Assembly: GCA_037447215.1 (NCBI GenBank)
Contig: JBBIHB010000007.1
Coordinates: forward strand, 1 to 64,000
Source of the DNA: UBA1413 sp037447215
GTDB taxonomy: Bacteria; Bacteroidota; Bacteroidia; Bacteroidales; Prolixibacteraceae
Length of the DNA: 64,000 bases
Direction of reading: 5' to 3'
Shown here: one piece after another, positions 60,443 to 64,000 of the stretch
Position numbering within the stretch: position 1 is the stretch's first letter
How the letters are laid out: the number at the start of each line of letters is the position of its first letter
Notes under the pieces: model-generated
Told to the model about the DNA's origin: nothing
The model's database searches: none
Seen by the model: only the letters and a program-made list of their open reading frames with translations
Program-made: the position numbers and the translations under genes

Positions 60443-61401
60443 TCATATAAAATAGGTGAGAATTTTATCTATCATTTCGAATCCAGCCCGTTTACCTGAT
60501 TCTTCGAAAAGAACATTGCCGTTTTTCCCTTTAAGTCGCAGATAAACAGTTGAATCAATACTCTCTTTTATAATCCGGCTCATTTTGCCCCTTAATGGTG
60601 CCCTCAGATGTCTTGAAATGTTCAGCAATACATTGATTTCCAAGGTTTCCCTCTGTCCCTCAATTAAAATTTCAAGCTTTTCATTTTCATAAATGAGGCG
60701 CTTTATCTTCGATCCGTTATAGGTTGCAAATCTGTAAAACTTTCCATTTGTATAAAGAAAGCAGATATGTCCGATAAAAAAACTTCCCATCCAGGGGATT
60801 TTGGCAACCAAAAAGGTAAATGAGGCTGAATCATCCTGAAAATGATTGCTATGAATCCAAACCCATGATTCAGGAAATGAGACTCCCCAGTCTTTTTCGA
60901 TGTATCCTTTGCCGCCGGTAAAATCTGTTATCCTGTCGTTTAATGAAATCTGACCCTTTAGCTTATGTGTTACCGATACAATCCCATGTTTACACTCCAT
61001 AAGCGGAACAAACGAGTACCACCCCATTATTCCGGGGTTATACCATTTCGATGGAAAATCAACCTTGTGGCTGAATTCAACTTCGCCTATAAATGATTGA
61101 CCATCTTGTTGAATATCAAGATGGATCCCTCTTTCGGTAAACCATGAATTTCCTACTTTTATTTTCATCTCTTTCCTGTCGAAAACAAACGAGTCGATGG
61201 GGTATTCAAACCAATGGGTTATTCCGGCAATACCGTCAATTACCTGTATAAAAGCCTGCTTGTGGGCAGGCTCAACAGCAATACCCGAATAAATGACCAG
61301 ACTTGCTCCATATCTGCAGTGACATGCTTGAAGTACCAGCCTTCGAAATAATTCTTCATTTTTAGGTTTCCCTGTAAAACATGCGGACGAAATATTCTCA
61401 T
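60443..61401 (-). pseudogene. Tocopherol-cyclase-like protein, frameshifted
   Basis: The first frame starts at the ATG read from 61401 (MRIFRPHVLQGNLKMKNYFE, then GWYFKHVTADMEQ), and the second frame goes on after a lost base near 61303 as SLVIYSGIAVEPAHKQAFIQ, VIDGIAGITHWFEYP and MKIKVGNSWFTERG. One extra A in the AA at the junction would give a single frame. The C-terminal part has YNPGIMGWYSFVPLMECKHG, GGKGYIEKDWGVSFPESWVW and IHSNHFQDD, the signature of the tocopherol cyclase-like family. Bacteroidota do not make tocopherol, so the real substrate is unknown. Eleven nt separate it from the radical SAM gene upstream. Confidence 0.8.
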
Positions 61402-61412
61402 GATTGCCGGTT

Positions 61413-62420
61413 CTAAATGATTATTGATATGTCAGCGCCACAACCGTCACATTTTCTGTTTTTGGAAAGGCCAACCACTGTAATGTTGTACCTATCCCTT
61501 TTTATAAGCAGATAATTGCAGTTGGGGCACCATGTTGAAGAATAATGGCTGTGGGCCATGTTGCCTGTATAAACATAGTGCAGTTTTTTACCGGCAATAT
61601 GTGCAAACTGCAGAAGGGTTTCAACACTGGTAGAAGGTATGTTAAGTTTCCAGGCAGGAAAATATCTTGACAAATGCAATGGGACTTCAGCTGAAAGTTC
61701 GCAGGAAATCCAGTCGGTCAACGACTTAAATTCTTCTTCATCATCGTTTAGGGTGGGTATTACAAGCAGTGTTATCTCGAGGTGCTTCCCCGATTGGTGT
61801 ATGGTTTTCAGTGTATTGAGCACAGGGTTCAGGCTGCCACCGGTTTGTTTGCGATAAAAGCCGTTATTAAAAGCTTTCAGGTCGATGTTGTAACCATCGG
61901 TTACTTTTATCAACTGCTCAAGCGGTTTTTGCTGAATATATCCATTGCTGACCACCACATTTTTCAATCCTGCGTTATTTGCCATGGTTGCCGTATGGAG
62001 CATCATCTCATAAAAAACGGTGGGTTCATTATAGGTGTAAGCTATTCCGATATTCCGGGCTGCTTTTGCAGCTCTATCAACCAGTTCGCCGGGTGATATT
62101 TTCAAATGCGCCGGCGATGAAAAGCAATCGTATTGTGACAATGAATAATTCTGGCAAAACGGACATACAAGATTGCACCCTGCAGTTCCGACCGATAATA
62201 TTTCACTTCCCGGATAGAAATGGTACAAAGGTTTCTTTTCGATGGGATCGACATGAAGGGCCGCAACCTCGCCATAAACCCCTGTTAACAGTTTCCCGCC
62301 TGAATTGAAACGTACCCTGCATAGCCCTGACTCACCGTCAGATAAAATACAGCTATGCGGGCAAAGGTTGCATCGCACCTTCGCATTGGGTTTTGAAGTG
62401 TAAAAAAGCGCTTCACTCAT
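61413..62420 (-). CDS. amrS: AmrS-like radical SAM enzyme (AmmeMemoRadiSam system type)
   Basis: A 335-aa radical SAM protein with the cluster motif GTAGCNLVCPFCQN (C-x3-C-x2-C). It has an N-terminal CNLCPHSC and GESGLCRVR iron-sulfur/zinc-like region, VVSNGYIQQKPLEQLI, DGYNIDLKAFNNGFY and a C-terminal WCPNCNYLLIKRD with CDGCGADI, the usual AmrS ends. The Memo and AmmeA partners are not in the window. It is 19 nt downstream of hydF. Substrate not known. Confidence 0.9.
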   Translation of the reverse strand: MSEALFYTSKPNAKVRCNLCPHSCILSDGESGLCRVRFNSGGKLLTGVYGEVAALHVDPIEKKPLYHFYPGSEILSVGTAGCNLVCPFCQNYSLSQYDCFSSPAHLKISPGELVDRAAKAARNIGIAYTYNEPTVFYEMMLHTATMANNAGLKNVVVSNGYIQQKPLEQLIKVTDGYNIDLKAFNNGFYRKQTGGSLNPVLNTLKTIHQSGKHLEITLLVIPTLNDDEEEFKSLTDWISCELSAEVPLHLSRYFPAWKLNIPSTSVETLLQFAHIAGKKLHYVYTGNMAHSHYSSTWCPNCNYLLIKRDRYNITVVGLSKNRKCDGCGADISIII

Positions 62421-62439
62421 TCTGGGGTAATTATTTTAT

Positions 62440-63663
62440 TCATTTACTGCTTCTCAATATATCGAGTGCGGCAGGAAAAGGTTGCAGTGCGCGTTCAAAA
62501 ATACCTAATGAATAGGCAATGGTTAATCCGTAGTTGGTTATTGGAACCCCTGCCTGACGTGCCTTCATGATTCGTGAGAGCATTTCCTTTCGGTTCCACA
62601 TGCAAGCGCCACAATGTATAACCAGTTTATAATCGGAGATATTTGAAGGGAAGTCCCTTCCACGCATAATATCAATTTGCAGTTTCCCCCCCACATACTG
62701 GGTGAGCCAGCGTGGAATTTTCACTGAGCCTATGTCTTCGCCAATGGGGTGATGGGTGCAGGCTTCGGCAATCAGGACTTTATCTCCTGTTTTCAGGTGG
62801 TCGATGGCCATGGCGCCTCTTACCATTTCAGTTAAATCGGCCTGAAACCTGGCAAACAGGATTGAGAAAGAAGTGATGGGTATTTCCGGGGGTGTGTCGG
62901 CGGCTACTTTTAAAAAGGCCTGCGAGTCGGTCACAACCAGGCGGGGTGGCTTGTTAAGCCTCGATAAGGCCTCACGGAGTTCGCGTTCCTTAACCACCAT
63001 GCAGAAGGCATCACTGTCGAGCAGGTCGCGGATGCTTTGTACCTGAGGAAGGATTAGCCTTCCTTTGGGTGCTTCTTTGTCGATGGGTACAACCAGCACT
63101 GCCATTTCACCGGGGCCAACCAGATCGGACAGTATAGCCTTCCGGTCGATGAAATCTGACGACGCCTGATCGAGCAAAAGTTGCCTCAGGCTGTTGATTC
63201 CTTCACCGCTATTGGCCTGGGTTATGGCATAACTTACCTTTATTCTGTCGAGAACAGATGAAATATCCAGATTTTCAGGATACAGGTCGGCTTTGTTGAA
63301 AACTACCACAAATGGGATGACCCTTTTTCGGAATTCTTCCATAATGGTTTCTTCAAAATTTCCCCATTCGCCGAAATTGGATACTAAAATTCCAAGGTCG
63401 GTCCGGTCAAATACTGAGAATGTTTTTGAAACCCTTTTTTCGCCAAGTAAACCGGTATCATCAATCCCCGCGGTATCAATAAATAAAACCGGGCCCAACG
63501 GAAGGAGTTCCATTGGTTTTTCAACCGGATCGGTAGTGGTTCCGGCCACCTCCGATACAATGGATACTTCCTGATGGGTGAGTGCATTGAGTATGCTTGA
63601 TTTGCCGGCATTTTGTCGTCCAAAAATCCCGATATGAAGCCTGAAAGATTTTGGCGCCTTCAT
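62440..63663 (-). CDS. hydF: [FeFe]-hydrogenase H-cluster maturation GTPase HydF
   Basis: Scaffold protein that carries the diiron subcluster to hydrogenase. The 407-aa product has a small GTPase domain (GRQNAGKSSILNALT, TTTDPVEKPMELL, FIDTAGIDD, VFNKADLYP) and a C-terminal dimer and cluster domain with His305 in CTHHPIGED and HCGAC (His350, Cys351 and Cys354), the H-x44-HCxxC set. hydE and hydG are not in the window. It is the gene upstream of the AmrS-like gene on the same strand, gap 19 nt. Confidence 0.95.
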   Translation of the reverse strand: MKAPKSFRLHIGIFGRQNAGKSSILNALTHQEVSIVSEVAGTTTDPVEKPMELLPLGPVLFIDTAGIDDTGLLGEKRVSKTFSVFDRTDLGILVSNFGEWGNFEETIMEEFRKRVIPFVVVFNKADLYPENLDISSVLDRIKVSYAITQANSGEGINSLRQLLLDQASSDFIDRKAILSDLVGPGEMAVLVVPIDKEAPKGRLILPQVQSIRDLLDSDAFCMVVKERELREALSRLNKPPRLVVTDSQAFLKVAADTPPEIPITSFSILFARFQADLTEMVRGAMAIDHLKTGDKVLIAEACTHHPIGEDIGSVKIPRWLTQYVGGKLQIDIMRGRDFPSNISDYKLVIHCGACMWNRKEMLSRIMKARQAGVPITNYGLTIAYSLGIFERALQPFPAALDILRSSK

Positions 63664-63728
63664 TTTGAATTTTTTTTATGCCTGAAATGTAAACATTGCC
63701 CGCGGATTAAACAAGCGCCATAAAAATA

Positions 63729-63756
63729 AAAAGGCACCCCGACCCGGATGCCTTTT
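63729..63756 (-). terminator. Terminator of the Lys/Ala-rich protein gene
   Basis: AAAAGGCA (63729-63736) pairs with TGCCTTTT (63749-63756) with a 12-nt GC-rich loop. On the minus strand it is followed by a T-rich tract, 28 nt after the stop codon of the gene at 63785. Confidence 0.8.
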
Positions 63757-63784
63757 GAAATACACTTTACACAAAATTATTTGC

Positions 63785-64000
63785 TTACTTTTTTTCGCCG
63801 CAACAAGCTTTCTTTTCAGCAGCACCGCACTCAGCTTTCTTAGCTTCACCACAAGCTTCACCTTTAACTTCTGCTTTTTTGGCATCAGCTTTCTTGGTTG
63901 CAGCTTTTGCTGCTTTTTTAGTTTCTTTTTCACCTTCGGGTGTGGTGTTATCATCTGCAACTATTGTTACACCTGCTTTTTCAGAAACCACTACATTTGC
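63785..64000 (-). CDS. Lys/Ala/Cys-rich protein, partial (N-terminus outside window)
   Basis: The frame is open to the window edge, so the start lies beyond 64000; a GTG read from 63991 is only a possible internal start. The visible C-terminal 71 residues pass from ANVVVSEKAGVTIVADDN to a low-complexity tail of Lys, Ala and Glu with five Cys (GEACGEAKKAECGAAEKKA then CCGEKK). I recognise no family. The tail could bind metal or nucleic acid, but this is only a guess from composition. A terminator follows at 63729-63756. Confidence 0.6.
   Translation of the reverse strand, partial: ANVVVSEKAGVTIVADDNTTPEGEKETKKAAKAATKKADAKKAEVKGEACGEAKKAECGAAEKKACCGEKK

Overview
The window reads as a chromosomal segment of a Bacteroidota bacterium, most likely an anaerobic or facultative member of the Bacteroidales/Marinilabiliales side of the phylum. 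The signs are SusC-era style outer-membrane barrels and many lipoproteins, weak or absent Shine-Dalgarno sites, TAnnTTTG-type promoter elements, a Bacteroides-type V-ATPase operon (E, DUF2764, A, B, D, I, K), DPP11-type S46 peptidase, a CreD operon, and a Reg_prop-type hybrid sensor kinase remnant. No rRNA, tRNA, CRISPR array or prophage was seen.

Layout. 1-8 kb: an O-antigen ligase-like protein, an exported lipoprotein-type superoxide dismutase, a small DUF2520/KdsC/Maf cluster, an orphan sugar-binding lipoprotein and an S46 dipeptidyl peptidase. 8-12 kb (minus strand): CreD with its regulator and membrane partner, an outer-membrane protein, and a tandem universal stress protein. 12-20.5 kb: an ADP-forming acyl-CoA synthetase and a methyltransferase (plus), then CysK, a sulfatase, a PepSY membrane protein and an alginate-export-type porin (minus). 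20.6-24.4 kb: nrfHA for nitrite ammonification, with nrfA broken by a one-base deletion, and a divergent porin. 24.8-30.4 kb: pheA, flavodoxin, an aminotransferase and a four-subunit 2-oxoacid:ferredoxin oxidoreductase. 30.5-37 kb: yicC-gmk-nadD and then a lysine catabolic operon (aldehyde dehydrogenase 7 type plus both halves of saccharopine dehydrogenase). 37-42 kb: hemolysin III-type protein, an HExxH lipoprotein, a YkgJ cysteine-cluster protein and a serine hydrolase. 42.8-50.4 kb: the complete V-type ATPase operon.

50.4-56.1 kb is the accessory region. A nonsense-mutated hybrid-sensor fragment is cut exactly at the left inverted repeat of an IS256-like element; the right inverted repeat abuts a reverse transcriptase of the diversity-generating-retroelement type that has lost its N-terminus and takes its start codon from the repeat. 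Directly after the RT stop lies a 59-bp copy (49/59 identical) of the 3' end of mnmA, whose intact copy sits 2.4 kb further on. Between the two copies are a DUF4143 ATPase with a palindrome over its promoter, an antitoxin-like gene without a toxin, an NlpE-like lipoprotein, a perfect 20-bp-arm palindrome and a four-unit 31-bp tandem array that runs into the mnmA stop codon.

56-64 kb: mnmA, an interrupted secreted protein gene, an exported peroxiredoxin, an RhlE-type helicase, a frameshifted tocopherol-cyclase-like gene, an AmrS-like radical SAM enzyme, the [FeFe]-hydrogenase maturase HydF and a partial Lys/Ala/Cys-rich protein.

Together the genes suggest amino-acid fermentation (transamination, ferredoxin-linked oxidative decarboxylation, ADP-forming CoA synthetase, lysine via saccharopine), hydrogen metabolism, nitrite ammonification and probably a sodium-linked V-ATPase, with superoxide dismutase and peroxiredoxin exported for oxidative defence outside the cytoplasm. 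Those pathway links are inference from gene content; all family calls come from reading motifs by eye, with no database search.
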